A program made the position numbers and the translations under genes. A DNA stretch of 64,000 nt from Campylobacteraceae bacterium (GTDB lineage: Bacteria > Campylobacterota > Campylobacteria > Campylobacterales > Arcobacteraceae): the NCBI GenBank assembly GCA_013373175.1, contig JABXII010000013.1:62001-126000 (forward strand). The letters are read 5' to 3'. Below, in pieces: positions 54,059 to 64,000 of this stretch (its first letter is position 1; the number at the start of each line of letters is the position of its first letter). The notes under the pieces are model-generated. The model was not told the DNA's origin and ran no database searches. It saw only the letters and a program-made list of their open reading frames with translations.

Positions 54059-55424
54059 CAATACCTTTTGCTAATGCTTTTTGATATTTAGTTTGATATA
54101 ATCTTCTTGATTCTTCAGGATGTGTAATATATCCAACTTCAATTAAAACTGAAGGCATTTGTGCTCCAACTAAAACCCAAAATGGACCTTCTCTAACTCC
54201 ACCATCAACTACTTTTTTATAAATCTTTCTTGCATTAAATAACATATTTCTTTGAATATCAATTGATAGTTTATGTGATGCTGTAATTCTTGGTCTATTT
54301 AAAGATTCTAAAAAGGCTCTTTTTGTTGAACCACTCATTTTTCTTACATCAGAACCATTCTCTTTTGCTGCAACTCTTTTAGCTCTTTCACTTCTTGCTG
54401 GACTTAAAAAGAAAGTTTCTATTCCTTCTAGTTTATGTGCTTTTGCTTTCCCTATGGCATTCGCATGAATTGAGATAAATATATCTGCACTCTTTTTATT
54501 AGCTAGGACTGTTCTATTTCTCACTTTTATAAAGTTATCTCTATTTCTTGTAAGATATACTTTATATCCTCTTTTCTTTAAGTGAGATTCTAAATATTTT
54601 GCCACTTTAAATACTACAACTTTTTCGTATCTTTTTCTTGGACCAATTCCACCTGGGTCTTTACCCCCATGTCCTGCATCAATAACTACAACTTTATTAA
54701 GACCTGGTCTGTATTGAACTTTTTTAGGTTTTTTAGAAATAGTCTTTGAACTATTTGAAGAACTATTTTTTGCATCAAGAACTTTTAAAATTAATCTTTT
54801 ATTATTAACAAAGAAGTAGACAGTTTTTAAGTTATATCTATCTTCAAAAAGTATTCTTAGGGTATTTGGTGTTTCTTGCTTAATAACTATTTGTTTTACA
54901 CCATTGATTTTTAGTTTAGTAGGGTAGGCATCTTTAAAACTTCCCTTTATATCATATACATCTTGGAACCCAGACTTTACTTTTTGCTCAAAAAACTTTA
55001 TATAGCTTTTTGAAACTTTTGTTTTAAAATCTATAATTACCATATTTTTTCTTGATTCAACTGATTTAATAGTATATTTATAATCTTCTGCTTTTTTTTC
55101 TATTTCTTTTGAAATTTTTGCTTTAGTTGTTTTTTGTATTTTTTTAGTTTTTTCAACTTTTATAGGTTCTATTTTAATATGTTTTTTTGATTTTTTATTA
55201 TATTTATCTAATTCACTTTGGTATTTATCAATATCTTTATTTAATTTTTTTCCAGATTTAATAAGTGTTTTTAAGCTTTTTATTTCTTTATCTTTGTCAC
55301 TGTTAAGTACAGCTTTTAGATAATCCATTCTTGCATCATTGTACTCATCTAAAGTACTAGCAAAAATGGAATTTGTAGTTAAGGTTAATAAGAGAAAGGT
55401 TTGAAGAAAAAATCTTTTAAGAAT
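54021..55424 (-). CDS. N-acetylmuramoyl-L-alanine amidase (AmiC type), apparent ATT start
   Basis: The C-terminal zinc amidase domain has VVIDAGHGGKDPGG, FISIHANA and VLIEVGYITHPEE with its catalytic Glu. A Lys-rich coiled N-region and an AMIN-like middle part precede it. The first ATG (55328) lies inside the mature protein. The in-frame extension encodes a signal peptide (FFLQTFLLLLTLTTNSIFA), as expected for a periplasmic enzyme. The only usable start there is ATT at 55424, 7 bases after AAAAGGAG and 2 bases after the upstream stop. It cleaves peptidoglycan stem peptides at division. Confidence 0.9.
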   Translation of the reverse strand: MLKRFFLQTFLLLTLTTNSIFASTLDEYNDARMDYLKAVLNSDKDKEIKSLKTLIKSGKKLNKDIDKYQSELDKYNKKSKKHIKIEPIKVEKTKKIQKTTKAKISKEIEKKAEDYKYTIKSVESRKNMVIIDFKTKVSKSYIKFFEQKVKSGFQDVYDIKGSFKDAYPTKLKINGVKQIVIKQETPNTLRILFEDRYNLKTVYFFVNNKRLILKVLDAKNSSSNSSKTISKKPKKVQYRPGLNKVVVIDAGHGGKDPGGIGPRKRYEKVVVFKVAKYLESHLKKRGYKVYLTRNRDNFIKVRNRTVLANKKSADIFISIHANAIGKAKAHKLEGIETFFLSPARSERAKRVAAKENGSDVRKMSGSTKRAFLESLNRPRITASHKLSIDIQRNMLFNARKIYKKVVDGGVREGPFWVLVGAQMPSVLIEVGYITHPEESRRLYQTKYQKALAKGIANGVDSYFAKNP

Positions 55425-55426
55425 TT

Positions 55427-56509
55427 CTATTCTCCTTTTGTAAGTTTTTCCATTAATTCATGAACTGAAATTAATCTATCAACTTTATATCCATTTGATC
55501 CTGTAAAGAATAATCCTGTATCTAAATCACCTTGATATGCTGCCCCAAGTCTATCTGCAATACAATATCCAACTGCTCTTGCTTCAACACCTCTATGGCA
55601 CGGAGCAACACAGTTAGAAATACAAACTACTTTTGGTGCAGTTTTTTCTTCTAACGATTTTTGAAGGTTTGTCATAACTCCTCTAGCTGGAAGACCAACA
55701 GGAGATTTCATAAGTTTAATATCATCTTCTTTTGAATCAATTAATACTTTTTTTAAATTTGTATCTGCATCACATTCATGAGTTCCAATGAATCTTGTTG
55801 CCATTTGAACACCAGAACAACCCATTGCAATGAATTTATCAATATCATTTTTATCCCAAATTCCACCAGCAGCAATAATAGGAATATCTTCTCCCCAGTT
55901 TTTTGCTTCTTCAATTACAGGAGGAACGATATTTTCTAATTTAGATTCTTCTTTAAAGCAATCTTCATATTTAAATCCCTGATGTCCACCACTTAAAGGT
56001 CCTTCAACAATAATTGCATCTGGAACTTTGTTATATTTTTTCCATTTTTTACAAATTAGTTTTAAAGCTCTTGCAGAACTTACAATTGGAACAAGTGCAA
56101 CATCTGGATAGTCTTGCGTAAACTGTGGCATATTTGTAGGAAGCCCAGCACCAGTGATGATGATATTAATACCAGCTTCACAAGCATCTTTTACCATTCT
56201 TCCATAGTCATTACAAGCATGAAGAATATTACATCCAAGTGGTTCATCTCCACAGATTTTTCTTGCATTTTCTACTATTTCAAAGAAGGCATCTCTTGAG
56301 TAGAAGTTCATTACATCTTTAGGTTTATCTTTTCTTAAAATGATATTTACATTTTCACTAGCTTTTTTGTAATAACCAGTTCCTACTGATGATATAACTC
56401 CAAGACCACCTTCTTTACTTACATTTCCTGCTAATTGGTCCCAGCTGATTCCAACACCCATTCCCCCTTGGATAATCGGGTGTTTTATCTCATATTTCCC
56501 TATTTTCAA
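55427..56509 (-). CDS. nitronate monooxygenase/FabK-like FMN enzyme
   Basis: The 360-residue TIM-barrel FMN protein has PIIQGGMGVGISWDQLAG, IITGAGLPT, VEGPLSGGHQGF, IIAAGGIWDKNDIDKFIAMG and CSGVQMATRF. This is the 2-nitropropane dioxygenase family. In this group the physiological role is often unclear (nitronate detoxification or another FMN reaction). It lies between tyrS and the amidase; its C-terminal codons hold the Shine-Dalgarno of the amidase gene. Confidence 0.88.
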   Translation of the reverse strand: MKIGKYEIKHPIIQGGMGVGISWDQLAGNVSKEGGLGVISSVGTGYYKKASENVNIILRKDKPKDVMNFYSRDAFFEIVENARKICGDEPLGCNILHACNDYGRMVKDACEAGINIIITGAGLPTNMPQFTQDYPDVALVPIVSSARALKLICKKWKKYNKVPDAIIVEGPLSGGHQGFKYEDCFKEESKLENIVPPVIEEAKNWGEDIPIIAAGGIWDKNDIDKFIAMGCSGVQMATRFIGTHECDADTNLKKVLIDSKEDDIKLMKSPVGLPARGVMTNLQKSLEEKTAPKVVCISNCVAPCHRGVEARAVGYCIADRLGAAYQGDLDTGLFFTGSNGYKVDRLISVHELMEKLTKGE

Positions 56510-56521
56510 AATTAACCTTCT

Positions 56522-57730
56522 TTATTTTATTGTTATCTTAGCGAAACTTTTTTTACCTTTTTGTAAAATATATTCTCCCGCTTCTAAATTTAATTTTTCA
56601 TCTTGCACTTTTTCTTGATTTATTGAAACAGCATTTGCTTTAATATCTCTTCTTGCTTGTGAAGTAGACTTAACTAATTGTGCATCTACAAGTGCTTGAC
56701 AAATCCAAATCCCTGCTTCTAATTCAAACTCTGGCATATCACTTGGAATATCTTTTTTAGCAAATACTTTTTCAAACTCTTGCTTTGCTCTTTCTCCAGC
56801 ACCAGTACCATGGTATCTGTCAACAATTTCCATAGCTAAGTTTTCTTTCACTTTTTTAGGATGTAAAGAACCATCTTTTACATCTATTTGCATTTGTTCA
56901 ATCTCTTTTAATGATCTTGAAGAAATTAGTTCAAAATATCTCCACATTAATTCATCTGAAATAGATAAAACTTTCCCAAACATATCATTTGCTTCATCTG
57001 TAACACCAATGTAGTTACCTAATGATTTAGACATTTTTTGAACTCCATCTAAACCTTCTAGAATAGGCATCATTAAAACAGCTTGTTGTTTTTTACACTC
57101 ATATGCTTTTTGTAAAGTTCTTCCCATAAGTAAATTAAACTTTTGGTCAGTTCCTCCCATCTCAATATCAGTATCCATTGCAACAGAATCATATCCTTGT
57201 AGTAGTGGGTATGTAAACTCACTTACTGCAATAGGAGTATTACTTGCATATCTTTTAGAAAAGTCATCTCTTTCAAGCATTCTTGCAACTGTTAAATTTG
57301 ATGCTAAGTTAATAATCCCAGCAGTTCCTAGTTCATTTAACCATTTTGAATTAAACATTACTTTTGTTTTTTCTGGGTCTAAAATTTTAAATACTTGCTC
57401 TTTATATGTTTCTGCATTATCTAATACTTGCTGTGCACTTAAAACTTTTCTTGTTTCACTTTTTCCAGTTGGATCACCAATAGTTGCAGTAAAATCTCCA
57501 ATTAAAAATTGAATAATTCCACCATGCTTTTGGAATGTTGCCATTTTTTGAATAAGAACAGTATGTCCTAAGTGTAAATCAGGAGCAGTTGGATCAAATC
57601 CAGCTTTTACATTAAAAGTCTCACCGTTTTCATAATAGTTTCTAATAAGTTTTTCAATTCTTTCAATATCAATTATTTCTGCAGTTCCTCTTTGAATTTC
57701 TGCTAAAGCTTCTTTAATTTGTTCTTCCAT
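56522..57730 (-). CDS. tyrS: tyrosyl-tRNA synthetase (TyrZ type)
   Basis: The 402-residue class I synthetase has the HIGH-like [25 protein letters not shown], the KMSKS loop ([14 protein letters not shown]) and a C-terminal S4-like RNA-binding domain ending [11 protein letters not shown]. It charges tRNA-Tyr. Gap to spoT is 19 bases. Confidence 0.95.
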   Translation of the reverse strand: MEEQIKEALAEIQRGTAEIIDIERIEKLIRNYYENGETFNVKAGFDPTAPDLHLGHTVLIQKMATFQKHGGIIQFLIGDFTATIGDPTGKSETRKVLSAQQVLDNAETYKEQVFKILDPEKTKVMFNSKWLNELGTAGIINLASNLTVARMLERDDFSKRYASNTPIAVSEFTYPLLQGYDSVAMDTDIEMGGTDQKFNLLMGRTLQKAYECKKQQAVLMMPILEGLDGVQKMSKSLGNYIGVTDEANDMFGKVLSISDELMWRYFELISSRSLKEIEQMQIDVKDGSLHPKKVKENLAMEIVDRYHGTGAGERAKQEFEKVFAKKDIPSDMPEFELEAGIWICQALVDAQLVKSTSQARRDIKANAVSINQEKVQDEKLNLEAGEYILQKGKKSFAKITIK

Positions 57731-57749
57731 AAATCCTCTTTTATAAAAT

Positions 57750-59888
57750 TTATTTGTTATATGCGTCTTTTTTAGAAAAGAATTCTATAACTTTTGCTTT
57801 TTTTTCAATTAATTTTCTTACTTCTTCAATGTTTGATTTATTTACTTCAAACTCAATATCACAATATTGTCTATATGAGTGTTTTTCTCTTCCATATTCA
57901 ACAGATAAAATATAACCCTCAAATTGACTCATATATATTAGAAGTCGTGCTAGCTCACCCTTTGTATTCGGTAGGCTAACCACCATTTTATATTGGTAAA
58001 GTGTATCTTTCGTCCATTTACAAAAAAGCATTTCATCATTACTCATAATCTTCTTATATGCTTTATCACACATTTTATGATGAATTATTGCTTTGTGACC
58101 TTCTTTGAAGGCTACGATTTCGTCACCAAATTTAGGGTGACAACAGTGGTCAAATGATACAGAATTAATGCTAAAATTCGAATATATAATTATATTGTCA
58201 AATTTATATCTTTTGATTTTACTAGCATACATTTTAAATCTAGCTACAAAACCTTGTTTTTCTATTACTTTTTTCTCAATTTCATGTTTTAAGTGTTTTA
58301 AGTAATCAAGATTGTGTGGTACTTTTTGTAAAGGCTCTTTTTTTACAAAAGGTGTAATACTATCAAAATATTTTGTGAAGAAAGAGTTTAGGATATTTCT
58401 TCCTGTTAATTCATCTATTTCTCTCAATCTTTGAGAACATAAAAACTTTATTTGTTTTTTTGCTCTTGTAGTTTTTACTAAATCTGCCCATGAACATCTT
58501 GGAATTGCATAATCAACAGTTTTAATTGAAATAATATCAGAACTTTTTAGTTCTGTTAAAAGTGGTTTCTTAACTTTATTTATAAAACATTCAACTGCAT
58601 TTCTTCCAACATCTGTATGTACTGAATATGCATAATCTAAAGCTGTTGAGCCTCTTGGTAAGTTGAATGTATCACCTTGTGGTGAATAAACAACTATATC
58701 TTCTGAGAAAAGGTTATCTTTTGTATCTTGATAAAACTCTTCTATATTTTCATTAGAGTATTCTAATGATTTTAGCCAATTTAGATTTGGTTGATTTTTT
58801 GCACCAGTTTTATATTTCCAGTGTGCTGCAATACCATATTCTGCAACTTTATTCATTTCAAAAGTTCTAATTTGAACTTCATAGATTTTAGAATTATAAA
58901 ATACTGTAGTATGAATTGTTCTATAACCATTTTCTTTTGGTGTAGAAACGTAATCTTTAAATCTAGAAATTAAAGGTTTATACTCTAAGTGTAAAAAACC
59001 AAGAACTTTATAACAATCTATTTCATCTTCAACTAAAACTCTAATTGCAAGTAAATCAAGTACTTCATCAATACTTACACCTTTTCTTTGCATTTTTAAA
59101 TAGATTGAATAATAGTGTTTTATTCTACTATTTATTTGAATTTTACTTAAGTCATAGCCATTTTTTTCTAATAACTTTTTTGTTGAAGAAATAAACTTAT
59201 TAAAAGTTAATTGAATTGCATGTTGATGTTCTTTAATAAAGTCATCAATTTTTTTGTACTCTTGTGGATAAATATAAAAAAATGCCAAGTCTTCTAAAGT
59301 ATTTTTAATAGTAGAAATACCAAGTCTATGGGCAATAGGAACATATACAACAAGGGTTTCTTCTGCAATTCTTTGCTGTTTTTTGTGAGGTAGTGCATCT
59401 AGTGTTAACATATTGTGTAGCCTATCACAAAGTTTCACAACTAAAACTCTAACATCATCAATTGATGCAATTAACATTTTTCTAAATGTAAGAGCAGAAG
59501 CAATAAGTTTTTTATCTGAATCAGATGGTGCTAATTCAAGCTCTCTTATTGCATCAATTTTTGTAAGTCCATCAACCATGTGAGCAACTTCATCACCCCA
59601 GTTACTTCTAATATAGTTGATATCATATTTTGTATCTTCTACTACATCATGAAGTAAAGCTGTAGCAATTACATCCTCTTCTTTAGAGAAGTGAGAAGCA
59701 ATTGAAGCAACTAATAATGGGTGCACAGAATATGGTTCACCACTTTTTCTGAATTGTCCTTTGTGAGCCTCAATAACAAAGTCAATAATTTCTTGAAGTT
59801 TCGGGGTGATTTTTGCTTCTGTATGAAGTAAGTGGATAGCGTCATCAAGAGTATTTATACTCTCTATTTTTTCAATAAATGGATCCAT
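57750..59888 (-). CDS. spoT: bifunctional (p)ppGpp synthetase/hydrolase
   Basis: The 712-residue RSH protein has an intact HD hydrolase domain ([28 protein letters not shown]), a synthetase domain with [22 protein letters not shown] (RFKD type, as in bifunctional enzymes), a TGS domain ([20 protein letters not shown]), a zinc-finger-like segment and a C-terminal ACT domain. Both alarmone activities should be present, and it is the only RSH gene in the window. It sits between rpoZ and tyrS. Confidence 0.95.
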   Translation of the reverse strand: MDPFIEKIESINTLDDAIHLLHTEAKITPKLQEIIDFVIEAHKGQFRKSGEPYSVHPLLVASIASHFSKEEDVIATALLHDVVEDTKYDINYIRSNWGDEVAHMVDGLTKIDAIRELELAPSDSDKKLIASALTFRKMLIASIDDVRVLVVKLCDRLHNMLTLDALPHKKQQRIAEETLVVYVPIAHRLGISTIKNTLEDLAFFYIYPQEYKKIDDFIKEHQHAIQLTFNKFISSTKKLLEKNGYDLSKIQINSRIKHYYSIYLKMQRKGVSIDEVLDLLAIRVLVEDEIDCYKVLGFLHLEYKPLISRFKDYVSTPKENGYRTIHTTVFYNSKIYEVQIRTFEMNKVAEYGIAAHWKYKTGAKNQPNLNWLKSLEYSNENIEEFYQDTKDNLFSEDIVVYSPQGDTFNLPRGSTALDYAYSVHTDVGRNAVECFINKVKKPLLTELKSSDIISIKTVDYAIPRCSWADLVKTTRAKKQIKFLCSQRLREIDELTGRNILNSFFTKYFDSITPFVKKEPLQKVPHNLDYLKHLKHEIEKKVIEKQGFVARFKMYASKIKRYKFDNIIIYSNFSINSVSFDHCCHPKFGDEIVAFKEGHKAIIHHKMCDKAYKKIMSNDEMLFCKWTKDTLYQYKMVVSLPNTKGELARLLIYMSQFEGYILSVEYGREKHSYRQYCDIEFEVNKSNIEEVRKLIEKKAKVIEFFSKKDAYNK

Positions 59889-59929
59889 AATGATCTTTTA
59901 ATCAACTATAAAAGCCTAAGCTTTTATAA

Positions 59930-60145
59930 TTAATCTTTATCTACTAAACCTTCTATTACAAGTAGGCCATCAGCAATCTCATCAATTGCAATATCAGTAT
60001 ATTTCATATTTTGAGTATTTTTCTCTAGTAATGGTTTAGCACCTTTACTTAATTCATCTGCTCTTTGACCAACTGCAATTGATAGAATATATCTATCATT
60101 GTTTACTCTTTCTAAGGCTTTAGCCATTCTTTCTTCTAATCTCAT
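59930..60145 (-). CDS. rpoZ: RNA polymerase omega subunit
   Basis: The 71-residue protein matches omega: MRLEERMAKALERVNNDRYILSIAVGQRADEL, where the RADEL motif contacts beta-prime. It lies 41 bases before spoT, the classical rpoZ-spoT arrangement, with pyrH just upstream. Confidence 0.93.
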   Translation of the reverse strand: MRLEERMAKALERVNNDRYILSIAVGQRADELSKGAKPLLEKNTQNMKYTDIAIDEIADGLLVIEGLVDKD

Positions 60146-60171
60146 CGGGTTTTCCTTTTGCCTATAATTTT

Positions 60172-60888
<717 letters not shown>

Positions 60889-60940
60889 TTAATAATTACG
60901 GGATTATACCTAAAAATTTCTAAAAAAAAAGTTAATAAAA

Positions 60941-62008
60941 TTAACTTAATGCCCATTCATAAAATGGTAAGACGTTTATTTCACTATTATCTTTTTTAAT
61001 TGTTTCATTATTAGAAACAGTAATTATGTAAATTTCTTTGATATTATATTCATTTGCAGATTTGATAATTTTCTTTAATTGAGAGCTCATAAGCATTGAA
61101 TTAAAAAAAGGAATTGAACAAATAGCAATATTATCTTTTGGAAGATAAAAATCAATGTAGTCAATATAAAAAATAGCCTGCTTTTTATTTATTAGTTCTT
61201 GGAAAACAATGTTTGTAAGTTCATTTTTAAACTTCTTCTTATGGGTTATTGCGTTTAAAAATGCAGAGTTATAAGAGTATATTTTTTTTGGTGCTTTATC
61301 TTGTTTATATTTTTTTATAAAATAGATGATTTTTTTATCTTCATACTCTTTGCACTTTGCATAAAATTTGTCTTTCGAAATTTTGATATCTTGTTTAAGG
61401 GTTAAAAAAAGTTGATTCAAAGACTTTTTTTCATCAATGTTTTCAAATAGTATTTTTAATATTTTTTCACTAGTTTCATCTTGTGTGAATAGTTTTAAAA
61501 TATGTTGAAGTTGGTAATATACCTTGTATTCAGATAAGTTTACTGATTGGGGAAGGTTCCCATGTTTTAAAAAAGTATTGAAACTTTGGGTAATATTTTG
61601 GTTTTTATTCTCATGTAACAAATATTCTTCAAAGTCTAAGGGACTTAAAAATAAATTTTTATATCCTTTTAGTTCCTTTATATCATATGTAGAGATTATT
61701 ACACTATCACAATAAGGTATCTTAATTGAAAAATCAAAGTTTTCAAGAACTAGTACTTTTATATTATTTCTAAAAATATATTCTTCAAGATTTTCTTTTA
61801 TGACTTCATAAGAATTTCTAATATCTTTAAAATCAATGTATAGGTAATCTTTTGTATCAAAATTTGATAAGTAATCAAAAATTAAAAAGGTTTTTCCTGA
61901 TCCCATTGGACCAGAAAGTATTGTCTTTGGATGAGTGATTCTTGTCTTTCTTTCAATAAAGTTTATCTTAGAAAGTTCAAACTCATGACAATACTCTAAA
62001 GTATTCAT
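60941..62008 (-). CDS. AAA-type ATP-binding protein of unknown role
   Basis: The 355-residue protein has Walker A GPMGSGKTFLIF near residue 36 and hydrophobic strands such as VLVLENFDFSI that could hold Walker B. There is an ATPase-like region and a Lys-rich C-terminal half in the style of AAA_14-type proteins. No nuclease or membrane segment is visible. Its ATG overlaps the pdxA stop by 4 bases, so it is coupled to pyridoxine synthesis genes, without an evident link in function. Confidence 0.75.
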   Translation of the reverse strand: MNTLEYCHEFELSKINFIERKTRITHPKTILSGPMGSGKTFLIFDYLSNFDTKDYLYIDFKDIRNSYEVIKENLEEYIFRNNIKVLVLENFDFSIKIPYCDSVIISTYDIKELKGYKNLFLSPLDFEEYLLHENKNQNITQSFNTFLKHGNLPQSVNLSEYKVYYQLQHILKLFTQDETSEKILKILFENIDEKKSLNQLFLTLKQDIKISKDKFYAKCKEYEDKKIIYFIKKYKQDKAPKKIYSYNSAFLNAITHKKKFKNELTNIVFQELINKKQAIFYIDYIDFYLPKDNIAICSIPFFNSMLMSSQLKKIIKSANEYNIKEIYIITVSNNETIKKDNSEINVLPFYEWALS

Positions 62009-62943
62009 TTTCTTTTTTCGTGAAGAATTACAGCTTCTTTTACTGCGTTTACATAACTTTTTATATTTATTTTTCTATTTTTTTTGTAGGCAATGTCAAA
62101 TGCAGTTCCATGGTCAACTGATGTTCTAATAATTGGAAGATTCAAACTAACATTAATACTTTGATCAAAGTATAAAGCTTTTAGTGGAGCTAAACCTTGG
62201 TCATGATACATGGATACAAAGTATTTGTAGTTTTTTCTTGACATTGGTGAAAAAGCAGTATCTGGAACTAATGGGCCTTTGAAAATTTCTTTATCTAGTT
62301 CTTTATTTGCATTTTTTATAGCTTTAAAGATTTCTACTTCTTCATCTCCTAAAACACCATTATCACTAGCATGAGGATTTAACCCTAAAACACCTATTTT
62401 TTTAGCATTTACACTTTTTTGAAAATCTAAAAGAAAAGTTGTTAAATCTTTTTCATTTATTTTTTTAGGAACTTTTTTTAAAGCACAATGTTCAGTAAAA
62501 AGACCTACAAACATCTTTTTACATCCAAGCATCATAATTGCATTTTTACCAAAAAAATCTCTTAGAACCTCTGTATGTCCTTTATATTTTATTCCTGCTT
62601 TATTCCAAGACTCTTTATTAACAGGAAGTGTTACAATAGAAGTAACTTTTTTGTTTTTTGCAAGGTTAATTGCTTCACAAAATGAGTCATATGAAAATTT
62701 ACCACTTTTTTTTGTAACTTGTCCAGGCTTAATTTCAAAGTCAGCTTTTACACTATGTGTTTTAAAACTTTTTGGAATAGATAAATCTAAAAGTTCAGAA
62801 GCACTTTTTAGCATAGATTTATTTATACAATAAATAGGCTCACAGTATTCAGATATTTTTTCATGGGCACTAAGAGCTATTTCTATACCAATACCATTTA
62901 AATCACCTACAGAAATTGCAATTTTAGGTTTCTTTACACTCAT
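62005..62943 (-). CDS. pdxA: 4-hydroxythreonine-4-phosphate dehydrogenase
   Basis: The 312-residue enzyme has AISVGDLNGIGIEI, YKGHTEVLRDFFGK, GLNPHASDNGVLGDEE with metal His, SMYHDQGLAPLKAL and RTSVDHGTAFDIAYK. It oxidises 4-phosphohydroxy-threonine for pyridoxal phosphate synthesis (DXP-dependent route) together with PdxJ encoded upstream. It overlaps pdxJ by 4 bases. Confidence 0.95.
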   Translation of the reverse strand: MSVKKPKIAISVGDLNGIGIEIALSAHEKISEYCEPIYCINKSMLKSASELLDLSIPKSFKTHSVKADFEIKPGQVTKKSGKFSYDSFCEAINLAKNKKVTSIVTLPVNKESWNKAGIKYKGHTEVLRDFFGKNAIMMLGCKKMFVGLFTEHCALKKVPKKINEKDLTTFLLDFQKSVNAKKIGVLGLNPHASDNGVLGDEEVEIFKAIKNANKELDKEIFKGPLVPDTAFSPMSRKNYKYFVSMYHDQGLAPLKALYFDQSINVSLNLPIIRTSVDHGTAFDIAYKKNRKINIKSYVNAVKEAVILHEKRK

Positions 62944-63716
62944 ACTAAGTCTTTCATATCTTTAATAGCTTTTTCTAATCCTGTAAAAACAGACCTAGCA
63001 ATAATACTTTGTCCAATATTTAATTCTTCAATTGTTTTAATACATGAAATAAGACCTACATTTTGGTAGTTTAATCCATGTCCTGCAGCAACTTTTAAAT
63101 TAAGTTCTTGTGCTAAAGCAGCAGATTTTTTAATATCTTTTCTACTTTTATGAAGCAAGTCTTTTAATACTTTTTTAGGCAATTCTAACTCTTCAATTGA
63201 GTGGTGTGTTTGACTTAAGTTACTATTTAACATTGCATAAACATTTGCAAAAGTTCCTGTATGTAGTTCTACCCATTCAACTTTTAGTTTTGAACTTAAT
63301 TCAATCATCTCTTTAGTTGGGTCAATAAATAGTGAAACCTCAATTTCATTGTCATGTAGTTTTTTAACGGCTTTTTTAATCTTAGTGTAATAAGTATTTA
63401 AATTAAGTCCACCTTCTGTTGTAACTTCTTCTCTTTTTTCTGGAACTAATGTTGCTCTACTTGGTTTTAGCTTACAAACTATATCAATGATTTCTTCATC
63501 AATTGCACACTCTAAATTAACTGGAAGAGGGCTTTGCTCTATAATTGCTTTTGCATCATTATCATGAATATGTCTTCTGTCTTCCCTTAAGTGAATAGTA
63601 ATTTGATCTGCACCTGCAAATTTACAAATTCCTAAAGCATCAAGTGGGTTTGGGTCATTTATTTGTCTTGCTTCTCTTAAAACAGCAATGTGATCAATAT
63701 TTACTCCAAGTAACAT
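62940..63716 (-). CDS. pdxJ: pyridoxine 5'-phosphate synthase
   Basis: The 258-residue TIM-barrel enzyme has LGVNIDHIAVLREARQ, ADQITIHLREDRRHI, VTTEGGLNL, EWVELHTGTFAN and KVAAGHGLNYQNV. It condenses the PdxA product with deoxyxylulose phosphate to PNP. The pdxJ-pdxA order is the usual one in Campylobacterota. An AAGGAAAA precedes it. Confidence 0.96.
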   Translation of the reverse strand: MLLGVNIDHIAVLREARQINDPNPLDALGICKFAGADQITIHLREDRRHIHDNDAKAIIEQSPLPVNLECAIDEEIIDIVCKLKPSRATLVPEKREEVTTEGGLNLNTYYTKIKKAVKKLHDNEIEVSLFIDPTKEMIELSSKLKVEWVELHTGTFANVYAMLNSNLSQTHHSIEELELPKKVLKDLLHKSRKDIKKSAALAQELNLKVAAGHGLNYQNVGLISCIKTIEELNIGQSIIARSVFTGLEKAIKDMKDLV

Positions 63717-63727
63717 AGTTTTCCTTT

Positions 63728-64000
63728 TTATGATAAATCTTTTAATGTTGCAATATTAGCTGCAAGTTTATTTTGAACTTCTAAATATTCTAATTCAGGT
63801 TTAGAGTCAGCTACAACTCCAGCTCCTGCTTGGAAAATAACTTTATCTTCTGTAAGCATAGTTGTTCTAATAGTAATACAACTATCCATATTTCCATCAA
63901 AACCAAAATAAGCAATACTTCCTGAATAGAAATTTCTTTTTATACCTTCAAACTGGGCAATTAGTTCCATAGCTCTAATTTTAGGAGCTCCTGTCATAGT
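63728..64000 (-). CDS. trpE: anthranilate synthase component I, C-terminal part (cut by window edge)
   Basis: The visible 89 or so residues end the chorismate-binding fold: TGAPKIRAMELIAQFE, SGSIAYFGFDGNMDSCITIRT, FQAGAGVVADSKPELEYLE. The FDGNMDSCI pattern is typical of TrpE rather than PabB. The N-terminal part lies beyond the window, so the ATG seen inside the window is internal. It ends 11 bases before pdxJ. Confidence 0.85.
   Translation of the reverse strand, partial: TMTGAPKIRAMELIAQFEGIKRNFYSGSIAYFGFDGNMDSCITIRTTMLTEDKVIFQAGAGVVADSKPELEYLEVQNKLAANIATLKDLS

Overview
The window is AT-rich, densely coding chromosomal DNA. Gene content and order point to a marine Arcobacter-like member of the Campylobacterota. 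The signs are a pyrH-rpoZ-spoT-tyrS run, rplY-pth-LptF/G, coexisting SUF and NIF-type Fe-S systems, CheV, and genes for using an osmolyte. This assignment is inferred from gene content, not from a marker gene search. No rRNA, tRNA, CRISPR array, prophage or intact insertion sequence was seen.

Layout. 1-3.1 kb holds a truncated Cys/Met-type PLP enzyme, selO, a repetitive lipoprotein and a short DUF1328 membrane protein. 3.2-9.6 kb is a TetR-controlled RND efflux operon (regulator, DUF2798 protein, adaptor, pump, TolC-like channel) with two TetR-type dyads in front. 9.6-12.5 kb has two small membrane proteins and an EAL protein. 12.5-18.9 kb is a minus-strand suf operon (sufB-C-D-S-E, a DUF59 protein and an MFS exporter). 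19.1-21.3 kb has a GNAT enzyme and an amino-acid ABC uptake pair. 21.4-23.7 kb is the nifS-nifU pair. 23.8-28.8 kb has a PAS chemoreceptor, argH, cheV and tcdA. 28.9-34.3 kb is greA-argC-LpxH-like-hypothetical-uvrB-nth. 34.3-36.2 kb carries small unknowns and an acyl-CoA-dehydrogenase-like protein. 36.3-40.4 kb has two tandem copper-type TonB receptors. 40.4-45.6 kb is an ectoine-degradation operon (doeD-doeC-doeA-doeB2). 45.9-54 kb is housekeeping (HD protein, DUF2156, rpiB, lepB, folD, cytochrome c, rplY, pth, LptF/G, NUDIX). 54-64 kb is a long minus-strand series: amidase, nmo, tyrS, spoT, rpoZ, pyrH, an ATPase, pdxA, pdxJ, and trpE cut by the window edge.

Most notable are non-coding signals. 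The sufB-sufC and doeD-doeC gaps carry the same three-hairpin element. Base pairs covary between the two copies, and a 3' pseudoknot-like helix would cover the Shine-Dalgarno of the next gene. The ectoine operon also has a leader with a possible three-way junction, preceded by a 50-codon ORF with a strong ribosome binding site. Three genes (uvrB, the amidase and the ABC permease) have no ATG/GTG/TTG where their proteins must begin. Each instead has ATT or ATC correctly placed behind a good Shine-Dalgarno. The suf and nif promoters share a TTARGACT-N4-TTRTCCTATTT sequence that may be a common Fe-S-responsive operator. The two TonB receptors are duplicated together with their promoter direct repeats and downstream hairpins.
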